This document shows positions 7,479 to 16,103 of a stretch of 51,679 nucleotides of DNA, piece by piece. The position numbers and the translations under genes were made by a program. The notes beneath the pieces were generated by a model. It did not search any database, was not told the DNA's origin, and saw nothing but the letters and a program-made list of their open reading frames with translations. Numbering within the stretch: position 1 is the stretch's first letter; each line of letters starts with the position of its first letter. This stretch comes from Tabrizicola oligotrophica (GTDB taxonomy: Bacteria > Pseudomonadota > Alphaproteobacteria > Rhodobacterales > Rhodobacteraceae), in assembly GCF_011008935.1 (NCBI RefSeq), contig NZ_JAAIVJ010000018.1, positions 1 to 51,679 of the forward strand. Direction: 5' to 3'.

Positions 7479-10021
7479 TGCAAGAGCTAGCTGATAAGGT
7501 TTGGGCGAACGCCCGCTTTCACGATGCGGCGCGTCGTGTCGAGCTCGCGTGGCTCACCAAAGAGATTGGCGGCGTCGAGGACGGCCCCGCGGACATCACA
7601 GATGCGACGCGGTTGATGCGATCAGCGGCCATTCTTGCTTGTTCTGAGACAGCTGACCATAGGCGGGCGGCGTTCAGAGTAGCGACTTGGGCCTACGATC
7701 TGTTCGGAACAGGCCAGGTGCCTTTAGATCAGGCCTTGCGCGTCGTGCTCATGCGTCTTGGCAATTTCCCGTCCATCTCTACCCGAGCCGACGTGGAATC
7801 CTCGCAGGCTAGCCTCCCCTTCGCGCTTGTCGCAGAGGAAATCGCGTCGGCCGATGCGCACGAGGTGACGATAAACGGGCAAACTGTGCTGCTGACAGAC
7901 TTCCAGCATAAGCTCTGGATTAGCTTAATGCTGAGCCGCCGAATTGCGTTGGCGGCACCTACCTCAGCTGGGAAATCTTTTGTGCTGCAGGGGTATCTGT
8001 CGGCACTCTTCAACAATGACCAGTCAAAGTCGGTCGTCTACATCGTCCCGACCCGAGCCTTGATCGCCCAGGTGGCGGAGGATTTGAAGATCCAGTTCAA
8101 GGGCATGTCTAGAAATACACCCGATATCGTGACAGTACCGGTCGACGCTGAAACCAAGCTTGCCAAGCGCGCCATCTACGTGATGACGCAGGAAAGGGTG
8201 CAACTCGCCCTTGGCGCCCATCCAGACTTCAGCGCCAGCGTCATTATCGTCGATGAGGCGCATTCGATTGCGGACGGTTCGCGCGGTGTTCTTCTGCAAT
8301 GGGTCGTAGACGATCTACTCGTCCGCAATCCGACATCACAGATTCTCTTCGCCAGCCCGGCGATCCGCAATTTGGATATCTTCGGCCGGCTATTTGGGTT
8401 GGACGACGTGATCGAATTCTCGTCCGTAGAGCCGACTGTCGCCCAGAACTTCCTTGTCACGACCATCGAGTCAGCGACCAAGGGCAAGCTTTCGATCCAC
8501 ACCGCCGGCGACGGGGCAAAGGAGTTACGGTCAGTTGCGACGCTTCAGCTGGGCCACACTGTCGCGAGCCGAACGGAGAAGCTTGTCCATATCCCGGCGC
8601 AACTCGGACGCGGCCATTCGAACATCATCTACGCGAACGGCGCGGCGGAGGCGGAAAGTGTCGCGCTCCAGCTCGCCGAACTAATGTCCGACCGAGAGCC
8701 GACAATGGCGCGCTTGGCTCTTTCAGACTTGGCGAAAGAAGCCGTCCACGCCAACTACGCATTGGTCGAGTGTGTGAAATATGGTGTAGCGTTTCACTAT
8801 TCCAACATTCCCACCCAACTCCGACGCGCAATTGAAGCGGCAGTATCGTCCGGTGAGGTCAACTACCTCGTGTGCACGAGCACGCTGCTCCAGGGCGTCA
8901 ATCTCCCTGCCAAAAACATCTTCATGTTCGCTCCGGAAAAGGGTCGAACAAAGGCTTTGGAGTCGACGGATTTCTGGAACCTTGCTGGCCGCGCGGGCAG
9001 GCTTAAGCGGGAATTTCAAGGCAATATCTTCCTCATCGACTACGACAAATGGAAGAAGAAGCCGCTCGACGGGGCAAAGGATTCGATCATCATTCCGGCG
9101 ATCGAGAGCAGCCTCAACGACCATCACGATCAGCTGATGACCGTTATCGCCGGCGGGCCGAGTGCTGGCAGAAGCGATGAAACCGATCTCGAGACAACCT
9201 TCGTGCGCCTCTACACCGATTTCAAGGGCGGAGACCTAAATCAGACATTCGAACGAGCGGGCGTCGCTACCGGCGATGTTCAGTCGGGTCTTCTAGAGGC
9301 TGCGCTCGCCGCTGCCAGTGAAAAACTCACTCTTCCCGCAGCGATTATCCGGCGAACTCCAAACATTTCCGCGCACAAGCAGCAGCGCCTCTACGACCGG
9401 ATAAGCTCGAAAGTTGCTCAGGGCGCCGAGGCCGCCCGGACCCTCATTCCTCTGCACCCCCGCGAAAGTGAGGCGTTCCAATCCTATGCGAGTGTTCTAG
9501 AGCTTTGCCACGAGATCATTCTCGGTATCGACACCTCGAAGAATTTGCATCGCTTCCACGCTCTGATCGCGAGGCGTTGGATGCTTGGCTTGCCGCTTCC
9601 GCAGATCATCGACGAGCAGATTTCGCGAAACGCTTCTAAGCCAGTGCGGACGACGATCAGAAATACCTTGGATTTGATAGAGAGCGATATCAGGTTTCAA
9701 GCTGTGCGCTTGTTCGGGTGTTATAGCGCTCTGCTTGTCTACGCTCTCGACAGCGCTGGAATGGTGGACATGGTTTCCAGCATCCCGTCGTTGCCTCTCT
9801 ATCTGGAAATCGGCGCATCCGACAAAACCATGATCAGCTTTATCTCGCTGGGATTGTCGCGGGTCACCGCCATGAAACTGAACGAAATGTCGGCTCGCAA
9901 AGACCTCGATAGCGCCGGCGCGCTGCAATGGTTACGGACGCAGCCGCTCGAAGCGCTGGGGCTATCGCCCATACTGCTCGCTGAAGTGCGAGCGATAGCA
10001 AATGTCTCTTCGCAGAACTGA
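7475..10021 (+). CDS. hamB: Hachiman anti-phage helicase HamB
   Basis: 848 residues, a superfamily 2 helicase. Motif I is APTSAGKSFVL near residue 162, motif Ia is VPTRALIAQV, motif II is IIVDEAHSI near residue 258, and the C-terminal RecA domain has STLLQGVNLP and NLAGRAGRLKREF near residue 503. These are the features of Ski2-like helicases and of HamB. HamB senses DNA or breaks and releases HamA nuclease. The length agrees with HamB proteins, and the four-base overlap with hamA shows that the pair is co-translated. No frameshift or missing motif is seen, so the system looks intact. Confidence 0.9.
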   Translation: MMQELADKVWANARFHDAARRVELAWLTKEIGGVEDGPADITDATRLMRSAAILACSETADHRRAAFRVATWAYDLFGTGQVPLDQALRVVLMRLGNFPSISTRADVESSQASLPFALVAEEIASADAHEVTINGQTVLLTDFQHKLWISLMLSRRIALAAPTSAGKSFVLQGYLSALFNNDQSKSVVYIVPTRALIAQVAEDLKIQFKGMSRNTPDIVTVPVDAETKLAKRAIYVMTQERVQLALGAHPDFSASVIIVDEAHSIADGSRGVLLQWVVDDLLVRNPTSQILFASPAIRNLDIFGRLFGLDDVIEFSSVEPTVAQNFLVTTIESATKGKLSIHTAGDGAKELRSVATLQLGHTVASRTEKLVHIPAQLGRGHSNIIYANGAAEAESVALQLAELMSDREPTMARLALSDLAKEAVHANYALVECVKYGVAFHYSNIPTQLRRAIEAAVSSGEVNYLVCTSTLLQGVNLPAKNIFMFAPEKGRTKALESTDFWNLAGRAGRLKREFQGNIFLIDYDKWKKKPLDGAKDSIIIPAIESSLNDHHDQLMTVIAGGPSAGRSDETDLETTFVRLYTDFKGGDLNQTFERAGVATGDVQSGLLEAALAAASEKLTLPAAIIRRTPNISAHKQQRLYDRISSKVAQGAEAARTLIPLHPRESEAFQSYASVLELCHEIILGIDTSKNLHRFHALIARRWMLGLPLPQIIDEQISRNASKPVRTTIRNTLDLIESDIRFQAVRLFGCYSALLVYALDSAGMVDMVSSIPSLPLYLEIGASDKTMISFISLGLSRVTAMKLNEMSARKDLDSAGALQWLRTQPLEALGLSPILLAEVRAIANVSSQN

Positions 10022-10376
10022 GCGCTGGACCTCACGACCTGCCCCGTCGCACCACCGGTCTGGGCCCCCAGCTCCCCTAAGTCATCGCGCGTTTGTATCA
10101 TGCTGGCTCTGCGTTGACCTGCCAAACCCTACCCAAGCTAGCGGAATTGTTGGTCCCTACCGGACGATCGCTTTTCCGACTCCCTGTTGACCAGCGTCGC
10201 GGAAGCAGCCGCCCGTGCGCACAACAGCAAACCCCGGGACACCGACTGCGAGGCCCGCGGATGAACCGATCATTGTTCGCCGCAGAATGCACGAATCGAA
10301 TATCGTTAGACGATCCCTCACACTGTTTCGGGTATAGTGCCGGGGCCTGGTGAATGGTGAAAGGCAAGAGGCACGC
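10022..10376. other. intergenic region between hamB and the PIN-like gene
   Basis: No gene is supported here. Short open stretches on both strands have no recognisable domains and no good ribosome site. A TATAGT sequence at about 10333-10338 could be a -10 box for the downstream gene, but the -35 partner is poor. The length suggests that the downstream gene is transcribed separately from Hachiman. Confidence 0.4.
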
Positions 10377-11243
10377 ATGATTCCGCATCTCATGGTTATG
10401 GCCGATGGCAACTATCTGAGGGATGAGCGCCTGCGGACATACCTATCGGCGCACTCCCAGCACTGGCTGGTCCTCTCCGACCTGACCCTAGTCGAGATGT
10501 TCAAGAAGAACGCACTTGGGACGGCACGGGCCAGTCTGAAGATCTTAGCCGATTTCCCAGATCAGATCTTCGCGCTGAAGCCGGCTTATCTCTGGCTAGA
10601 TGCCAAGGTGCGCAGCGAGGCCGACCTGCAGCAATTGGTCGACCTGAACCGCAGCGCTGACCTTCGCCAACTCAGCCGCGCCTATAAATCAGACGAAGCG
10701 ATCCACGGCTTCGCCGACCGAATGAAGGCGAGAGAGACCGAGGCCTCGGAGTACATACGGCAGTTGAGAGGCCACGCGGAAACGTTGGAAGGGTCCCTTC
10801 AGAACCTGCTTAAGGAGTTTCGCGCCGAGGAACTGAAACAAATCCGAACTGCTCAAGGAGTAACCGGTGCCCTCCAGGAAAAGATCTTCAACCTTGTGGA
10901 CGAGGTGACCGTTGAGTTCGTGAGGGCCAACCATGAACCGGGACGCACAGCGCCGCTGAAACGGAGCGAGGCACACGGGATGTTCGCCTATCGCTACGCG
11001 CTCTGCGTGGTAATTGCTTTCACAAGGTGGGTCGCGCTCGGTCGGCAGGCGAAGAGCCTAGACCTATGGGTGAACGACGTGGTTGATAACCAGATCGCCG
11101 CGACCTCTACCTTCTTCAATGAGATACTGACCAAGGATCGGGAGCTTCAGATCGTGGCAAGCAACGCCAGGGACGTGCTGAAGCACCTGCGAGCATTTGT
11201 GCGTCCATTCCCTGGTGAGGCCCTGGCAAGCGGGAACGGCTAG
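10377..11243 (+). CDS. PIN-like nuclease-fold protein, uncharacterised
   Basis: 288 residues, not matched to a named family. Acidic residues are spaced as in PIN-domain nucleases: Asp10 in MADGNYL, Glu40 in SDLTLVEMFKK, and a C-terminal NDVVDNQIAATSTFFNEILTKDREL segment (about residues 235-260) that resembles the D...A...T.D core. Between them is a long charged helical insert (about residues 105-180). PIN proteins are metal-dependent ribonucleases; many are toxins, but this one has no small antitoxin partner and is twice the usual size. The start at 10377 follows AAGAGG; an earlier in-frame ATG (10350) has no such signal. Position directly after Hachiman suggests a defence role; this is inference. 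Confidence 0.6.
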   Translation: MIPHLMVMADGNYLRDERLRTYLSAHSQHWLVLSDLTLVEMFKKNALGTARASLKILADFPDQIFALKPAYLWLDAKVRSEADLQQLVDLNRSADLRQLSRAYKSDEAIHGFADRMKARETEASEYIRQLRGHAETLEGSLQNLLKEFRAEELKQIRTAQGVTGALQEKIFNLVDEVTVEFVRANHEPGRTAPLKRSEAHGMFAYRYALCVVIAFTRWVALGRQAKSLDLWVNDVVDNQIAATSTFFNEILTKDRELQIVASNARDVLKHLRAFVRPFPGEALASGNG

Positions 11244-11512
11244 GGGGGCCTTATAAGCATGATCTGCGCCCAGACCCGACGGACGTTGTTCATTGGCACT
11301 TCGGCTGGCATGCAGCTTTGAGCTTGATGCACCGCAGCGTGGGGTCGCTCTCATGGCGGCCTCGCTCCTGAGGGTGTTGCGTCGCGGCTCGGTCAAAGAC
11401 AGGGTGGGGCGGAAGTACAGGACCAACAGCATGCCCATCGATTTCCTCCCTGCACTCCATCTTGAGCGCCCGACCTAGATCATTGGACGTATCACTGGCC
11501 ATGTCTGGCAGA

Positions 11513-12532
11513 TCAGGACTTTCCTTCCCCGAACAGAGAGAACCCGGGAAAATCAGGATAAATGGTCGCATGAGTGTATCCAAATACCTGCCTCAACTTC
11601 TCTCGTATTTCTCGCTTTGCCTTTGATGCAATCCTTATGCTGTAAACGGAATCCTTTGCATTATCTCGAATTGATGATACTGGAAACGGCTTAGGCTGAA
11701 CGGCCAAACAAGTAAGGGACCTTGTATCGTCAATTGCAATGCGCTTTAGCTTGTCGACGGGATCCACAAGCTGAAATCCACCGCGCCTGAGGTTTTGATT
11801 TGGATCCAGTATGCCTTCTCGCAATGATGACCCAACGACACCGCCGAAGATGAAGCCTCCATTCTGAGATGCAATTCTCGCATCGAGTGCCGGCGGTCTC
11901 CAAGCATAAAAATTGCTGCTCCACTCATGCAGCCAGTCCCTCTTAAAATCGTCGATATTCATTTCACTAAAGCGATCAGCGTGTGAGCGTTTCACCGCGA
12001 CTAACTGCCTCTCAATAAAGCTATCACTCCATGGGGTATCTAAAGAATCTTCCCATGACCTCAGGAATTTGTTCTCGTTAATCAATCGCCCAGTTACGTC
12101 AATTGCAAATAATCTGGCATCCGCGCTGTCTTGCGTCCCGTTTTGCTCTGTAGCGAAGAACGCCCCAACGAGGGCATTGAATGTAATATCAATTAGGCGG
12201 GTGGGAGATCCAAAATGCTGGAGCATAGCCAACTGTGAGAGTACGGATAGCCGTCCGATGCCTCTTTGAGAGTGTAGTCCCCAGCGACGCAAGTCTGTAA
12301 GGATTTTCTTTTCTGACTGGGAGAATGCATTCTCTGTAATTGTCGACGCGCCGACTACATAATTTCGGTAGAGCTTGCTGTAAAGCGCCCAGTTTGAATT
12401 TTGCTGTCCTCGCCATACCAAGGTCCGCCGAGCCTTAGACGCAGCTTCGGACAGGACCAAGACGCTGTCGTGCAGGTCTTTATAGCTCTCTACTACCACC
12501 TCGTAGCTTGACCAGAAGTTGTTTACGTCCAT
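11513..12532 (-). CDS. FRG domain-containing protein
   Basis: 339 residues with an FRG domain: LVWRGQQNSNWALYSKLYR near residue 38 (the FRG-type motif), then LAMLQHFGSPTRLIDIT near residue 105, the most conserved part of the family. The biochemical activity of FRG domains is unknown, but these genes are repeatedly found in prophages and defence islands. AAGGTG lies just upstream of the ATG at 12532. The gene is visibly lower in G+C than both flanks, more so than hamAB, and is transcribed towards the PIN-like gene, so it probably arrived independently. No partner gene is seen next to it. Confidence 0.82.
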   Translation of the reverse strand: MDVNNFWSSYEVVVESYKDLHDSVLVLSEAASKARRTLVWRGQQNSNWALYSKLYRNYVVGASTITENAFSQSEKKILTDLRRWGLHSQRGIGRLSVLSQLAMLQHFGSPTRLIDITFNALVGAFFATEQNGTQDSADARLFAIDVTGRLINENKFLRSWEDSLDTPWSDSFIERQLVAVKRSHADRFSEMNIDDFKRDWLHEWSSNFYAWRPPALDARIASQNGGFIFGGVVGSSLREGILDPNQNLRRGGFQLVDPVDKLKRIAIDDTRSLTCLAVQPKPFPVSSIRDNAKDSVYSIRIASKAKREIREKLRQVFGYTHATIYPDFPGFSLFGEGKS

Positions 12533-12879
12533 CTTTCACCTTATTTTCCATCAAGAACGCGGCTACGCAAGTTCGATACAAGATGACCAAACCCTTATCA
12601 TAGCTGTCAACCCCTTTGAAAATCTCAATGCCAAGGCCCAATTCCGCCCCAATTTAACCGTTTTCTCAGCCGATAGGGGGTGACCGCATCAAAGTTCTGT
12701 GTGTCGCTCCATCGGCGAAAATGTTGCGCAATGAACGAATGACTGGTCCTTCAAATTTGCCGAGCCTTCCATGCCGCTCCGCCCTCAGTTGACCTTCAGT
12801 CCAAACCATCCCCCGCGAAGTTTAGCAGCCCTCAGCTAAGGAGTCGGCAAACGAGCAGATTCAGGGCGCAATCGGGCTA
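12533..12879. other. gene-free stretch between the FRG gene and the IS element
   Basis: No coding sequence is supported in these 347 bases. The part next to the FRG gene is AT-rich and presumably holds its promoter. The rest contains no frame with recognisable content and may be decayed insertion debris. TA at 12878-12879 is the target dinucleotide of the IS element that follows. Confidence 0.45.
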
Positions 12880-12941
12880 GGGTCAGGACCCATTGATCTT
12901 GTTCTTTCGGCATGATTCAGGCTCCGCAAGGAGACCGAACG

Positions 12942-13301
12942 ATGAGCAACCTTTTCTGGCTGACCGAGGCGCAGATGGCGCGGCTCGAGCCCTTCTTTCC
13001 CAAGAGCCATGGCAAGCCGCGCGTCGATGACCGGCGGGTTCTGAGCGGTATAATCTTCATCAATCGCAATGGCTTGCGCTGGTGTGACGCGCCCAAGGAA
13101 TATGGTCCGGCGAAGACCCTCTACAACCGTTGGAAGCGGTGGGGTGACAAGGGCGTTTTTGCCCGGATGATGCATGGCCTGGCGTCGGAGGCGTCGGTCC
13201 CCAAGACGGTGATGATCGACGCGACCTATCTCAAGGCACACCGTACGGCTTCGAGCCTGCGGTCGAAAAAGGGGGGCCGGACGACCAGCGGGGCCGTTTG
13301 A
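12942..13301 (+). CDS. IS5-family transposase, N-terminal frame (orfA)
   Basis: 119 residues: the DUF4096-type N-terminal region of IS5/IS427 transposases (LTEAQMARLEPFFPKSHGKP, then NGLRWCDAPKEYGP and KTLYNRWKRWGDKGVF) followed by the first catalytic aspartate in VMIDATYLKAH near residue 92. AAGGAGACC precedes the ATG. Read alone, it stops at 13299. A shift by -1 at the A5G6 run (13266-13276) would continue in the second frame as GGPDDQRGRLIGRTKGG, restoring a full-length DDE transposase, the known expression mode of this IS group. Confidence 0.88.
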   Translation: MSNLFWLTEAQMARLEPFFPKSHGKPRVDDRRVLSGIIFINRNGLRWCDAPKEYGPAKTLYNRWKRWGDKGVFARMMHGLASEASVPKTVMIDATYLKAHRTASSLRSKKGGRTTSGAV

Positions 13302-13711
13302 TCGGCCGAACCAAAGGCGGCATGAACACCAAGTTGCATGCCGTCACGGATGCAGATGGCCGTCCGATCCGCTTCTTCATGACCGCCGGACAAGTCAGCG
13401 ACTACACCGGAGCGGCCGCCCTTCTTGGCAGCCTGCCGTCAGCTGACTGGTTGCTCGCTGATCGCGGCTATGATGCCGATTGGTTCAGAGAAGCGTTGAC
13501 AGACAAAGGGATAAGGCCCTGCATCCCCGGCCGGAAGTCGCGCGGAAAGCCCATCAAATACGACAAACGCCGCTACAAGCGTCGCAACAGGATTGAGATC
13601 ATGTTCGGACGCCTGAAGGATTGGCGACGCATCGCAACGCGCTATGACCGATGCCCAAAGGTCTTCCTATCCGCCGTCGCCCTCGCTGCTACCGTCATGT
13701 TCTGGCTATGA
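13298..13711 (+). CDS. IS5-family transposase, catalytic frame (orfB)
   Basis: 137 residues from a TTG, though natural expression is probably as a fusion with the preceding frame. It carries the second catalytic aspartate in LLADRGYDADWFREAL and the glutamate in the YKRRNRIEIMFGRLKDWRRIATRYD block, the Y-(2)-R-(3)-E-(6)-K signature of IS4/IS5 transposases. Together with the Asp in the first frame this completes the DDE triad. No internal stop or deletion is seen. Confidence 0.9.
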   Translation: MIGRTKGGMNTKLHAVTDADGRPIRFFMTAGQVSDYTGAAALLGSLPSADWLLADRGYDADWFREALTDKGIRPCIPGRKSRGKPIKYDKRRYKRRNRIEIMFGRLKDWRRIATRYDRCPKVFLSAVALAATVMFWL

Positions 13712-13847
13712 AACGAGAACGAGTCCTGACCCTAGCGCGATGCGACGGGCTCAACGTGGCTAACATCATTTAAAACGGGTTTGCTCGCAACAAAAAGCAT
13801 CGCACGCGTGCCGGCAGAAGCTCTGACGATCAGAAGCCAGTCGTTGC

Positions 13848-14843
13848 CTAGGCCTCGCCGCTACCACTCTCCGCCCTCGGGAAATACACCTCCATAATCC
13901 CGCGCTGATCTCCTTCACGGCCCATCTGGATGATGACGTCGATGGAGGTCTCGAGATAGCGGATGACCTCGGCGAAGGCGAGGCGGCTGCCGTTGGCCAT
14001 GACGAGAAGGGCGAGGCGATCCATGGCCTTGCGGGCGGTCTGGGCGTGGATGGTGGTGAAGGAGCCGCCATGGCCGGTGTTGATAGCGTCGAGGAAGGTC
14101 GCGGCCTCGATGCCGCGGAGCTCGCCGAGGATGATGCGGTCGGGTCGGAGGCGCAGGGTGGCCTGGAGGAGGTGATTGGCGGACCGGGCGGAGGTGTCGT
14201 CCCGGGAAGAGATGAGGCTCACGGCATTCTTCTGGCCGGGCAGCAGTTCGAGGGAATCCTCGATGGTGACGATGCGCTCGTCGGGGGCGACGAGATCCAG
14301 GAGGCGCCGGCCAAGCTCGGTCTTGCCGGTCGAAGTGCCGCCGGAGACGATCACATTGAGCCGATGCTCGATCAGGAGTTTCAGGAAGCTCTCGACATCG
14401 CCGGTATCGCCCTTGCCACGCAGCTTCGCGATCAACCGGCGCCGCTCCTCCTCCAGCGATTGTCCCTGCCCCCGCAGATAGGCGAAGCGCCTCGGCTCCC
14501 GGGCGGCAGCTTGGGCGCGGAACACCCGCATGGCGATGATCGTGCCACCGGGGGAGGCAGGCGGACCGATCACCTGACAGCGGAGCATCACCCCCTTATG
14601 CTCGACCGCCGCAGACACCAGCGGGTCGGCCTCGGTGAAGCGGTTGTTGGTCGAATTGGCGATCTGGGCCGCGAGATTGCGGACATCGGCCGGCGCGAGC
14701 GGCGGCAGCGGGGCAGGGGACATATGCACGGCCCCAGCGGTTTCCAACCAGAGCGAGCCGTCGGCATTGATGGCGATCTCGATCACGCTTGCGTCCTGGA
14801 TGACCGGATCGAGGCGGCTCAGATAAGTGGCGAGATAGCTCAT
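13848..14843 (-). CDS. virB11: type IV secretion ATPase VirB11
   Basis: 331 residues. The N-terminal domain covers about residues 1-140. The Walker A motif SGGTSTGKTELGRR is near residue 167, the Asp-box/Walker B-like part is RIILGELRGIEAATFLDAIN near 240, and the His box GHGGSFTTIHA follows. VirB11 is a hexameric ATPase on the cytoplasmic side that switches the machine between pilus assembly and DNA transfer. It is the last gene of the minus-strand virB operon, and its ATG directly follows the virB10 stop (TGAATG). Confidence 0.93.
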   Translation of the reverse strand: MSYLATYLSRLDPVIQDASVIEIAINADGSLWLETAGAVHMSPAPLPPLAPADVRNLAAQIANSTNNRFTEADPLVSAAVEHKGVMLRCQVIGPPASPGGTIIAMRVFRAQAAAREPRRFAYLRGQGQSLEEERRRLIAKLRGKGDTGDVESFLKLLIEHRLNVIVSGGTSTGKTELGRRLLDLVAPDERIVTIEDSLELLPGQKNAVSLISSRDDTSARSANHLLQATLRLRPDRIILGELRGIEAATFLDAINTGHGGSFTTIHAQTARKAMDRLALLVMANGSRLAFAEVIRYLETSIDVIIQMGREGDQRGIMEVYFPRAESGSGEA

Positions 14844-16100
14844 TCAGAACAGCTCGAGATCGGCATCGACCCGGATCATCACGATGGCGCCCTGATCGAC
14901 CGAGAGGGTGGGCGCAATGGTCAGATAGTCGCCGACGACGGTGCCGACGGCATCAGTGAAGCCGTCGCCGACATTCTGGGCCGCATCGGACACCGCTTCA
15001 TCCTTGATATTGGCGGCCACGGCCGGTGCCGCACCGATGATCGAAATCAGCGCGGCTGACCCGAAGCGCTGCAGGAAATGGCTGCGGACCTTTGCCGGCA
15101 GGCCGGAGCGCCCAACACGGTCGGTGCCGTAGGCGGCAAGCTCAACCGATTGCCCGTCGGTAGTGACCAGCCGATCCCAGGCGATCAGGACCCGGCGCTG
15201 GCCGAGATCGACATCACTGTCGTAGCGACCGAAAAGCTTGGAGCCGCGCGGGATCAGCACCTGGCTCATGTCGAAGGACCAAACATCATGACTGACCTGG
15301 GCCACAACATTGCCTTGCAGGTCGGAACTGAGCGCCGTTTCCAGTGCTGCCTCGATCAGGGTGCCCTGCATGATGGTATGGCCGGGATTGGCGATCACCT
15401 CCGATTGCCGGACCTCGGCCTTGTCTGCCCCGGCCCGGCGGAAGGCCTCATCGCCACTGTAACGCCCGGCGTCCCCGTCCGAGGCTTCCTCCCCACCACC
15501 CGCGCTGTCGCGGAAAGCGATCATGTCCGAATTGACCTGCGCCTCCTCCCGCGCCTCGGCTTCGGCATTGGCCTGATCGTTCAGGAGCGATCCGGCTTCG
15601 ATCTGAGCTTGGAGGCGGTCGTTTTCCTGCTGAAGGGTGGAGAGGGCGGTTTCGCGCTCGGCGGCCTTGGCCTCAACCTCAGCGATCTGATCGCGCAGCG
15701 CCTGCAGGGCGGCATCATCCGCGACCTTGACCGTCTCCGGATTGGCGCGCAGCTTGGTGAGCTCGGCCTCCAGCGCTGCCACCGTCGCGCGCAGCTTTTC
15801 CAACTCGGGGTCGGGCGCGGTGCTCGGCACCTGCGGCACGGCGTCGGATTTCTGGGAGATCTGGAAATCCTCGATCCCGGCACCGTCCTGGAACTCGGCC
15901 GAGGTGCTGGCCGCGACGGGCGTCCCACCCGGATCCGGCTCGGGCGCGAAGGCCACGAGATAGGCGCCAAGGCCGATGCCTGCGACGGCGGTGACGGCCG
16001 AGAGGAGATAGGGGTTCACCCGCGATTTCGGTTTCGGCGGACCGGCCAGGGCTGCCAGACGGGCCGCAAGCTTGCTCTTGTCTTCCGGGGTCTCGGCCAT
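14844..16100 (-). CDS. virB10: type IV secretion core protein VirB10
   Basis: 418 residues. A cytoplasmic N terminus is followed by one membrane helix (about residues 30-50, YLLSAVTAVAGIGLGAYLVA), a periplasmic linker, a long coiled-coil segment (about 95-170, rich in Leu, Glu, Lys, Ala), and the C-terminal beta-barrel domain with GTLIEAALETALSSDL and LIPRGSKLFGRYDSDV, the family hallmark. VirB10 spans both membranes and forms the core complex with VirB7 and VirB9. A hydrophobic helix pair near the C terminus (SAALISIIGAAPAVAA) corresponds to the outer-membrane antenna. Confidence 0.93.
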   Translation of the reverse strand: MAETPEDKSKLAARLAALAGPPKPKSRVNPYLLSAVTAVAGIGLGAYLVAFAPEPDPGGTPVAASTSAEFQDGAGIEDFQISQKSDAVPQVPSTAPDPELEKLRATVAALEAELTKLRANPETVKVADDAALQALRDQIAEVEAKAAERETALSTLQQENDRLQAQIEAGSLLNDQANAEAEAREEAQVNSDMIAFRDSAGGGEEASDGDAGRYSGDEAFRRAGADKAEVRQSEVIANPGHTIMQGTLIEAALETALSSDLQGNVVAQVSHDVWSFDMSQVLIPRGSKLFGRYDSDVDLGQRRVLIAWDRLVTTDGQSVELAAYGTDRVGRSGLPAKVRSHFLQRFGSAALISIIGAAPAVAANIKDEAVSDAAQNVGDGFTDAVGTVVGDYLTIAPTLSVDQGAIVMIRVDADLELF

Positions 16101-16103
16101 GGA

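Larger units (their letters stand above)
12880..13732 (+). mobile_element. complete IS5-family insertion sequence (IS427-like, two overlapping frames)
   Basis: The element is 853 bases long. It starts GGGTCAGGACCC and ends with the inverted copy GTCCTGACCC; the terminal match is 10 bases (GGGTCAGGAC). It is flanked by TA on both sides (12878-12879 and 13733-13734), as expected for IS5-family insertion. Inside are two frames for one DDE transposase, joined by a likely -1 frameshift at the A5G6 run at 13266-13276. Both ends and both frames look intact, so the copy may be active or recent. It separates the defence genes from virB11. Confidence 0.9.

Noticed and set aside
10377-11243. Reading the PIN-like gene as a third Hachiman component
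   Set aside because: Hachiman is a two-gene system and 355 bases separate this gene from hamB; it is kept as a neighbour only.
11290-11478. Short open frames on both strands between the PIN-like and FRG genes
   Set aside because: No ribosome site, no domain and no agreement in composition with real genes nearby.
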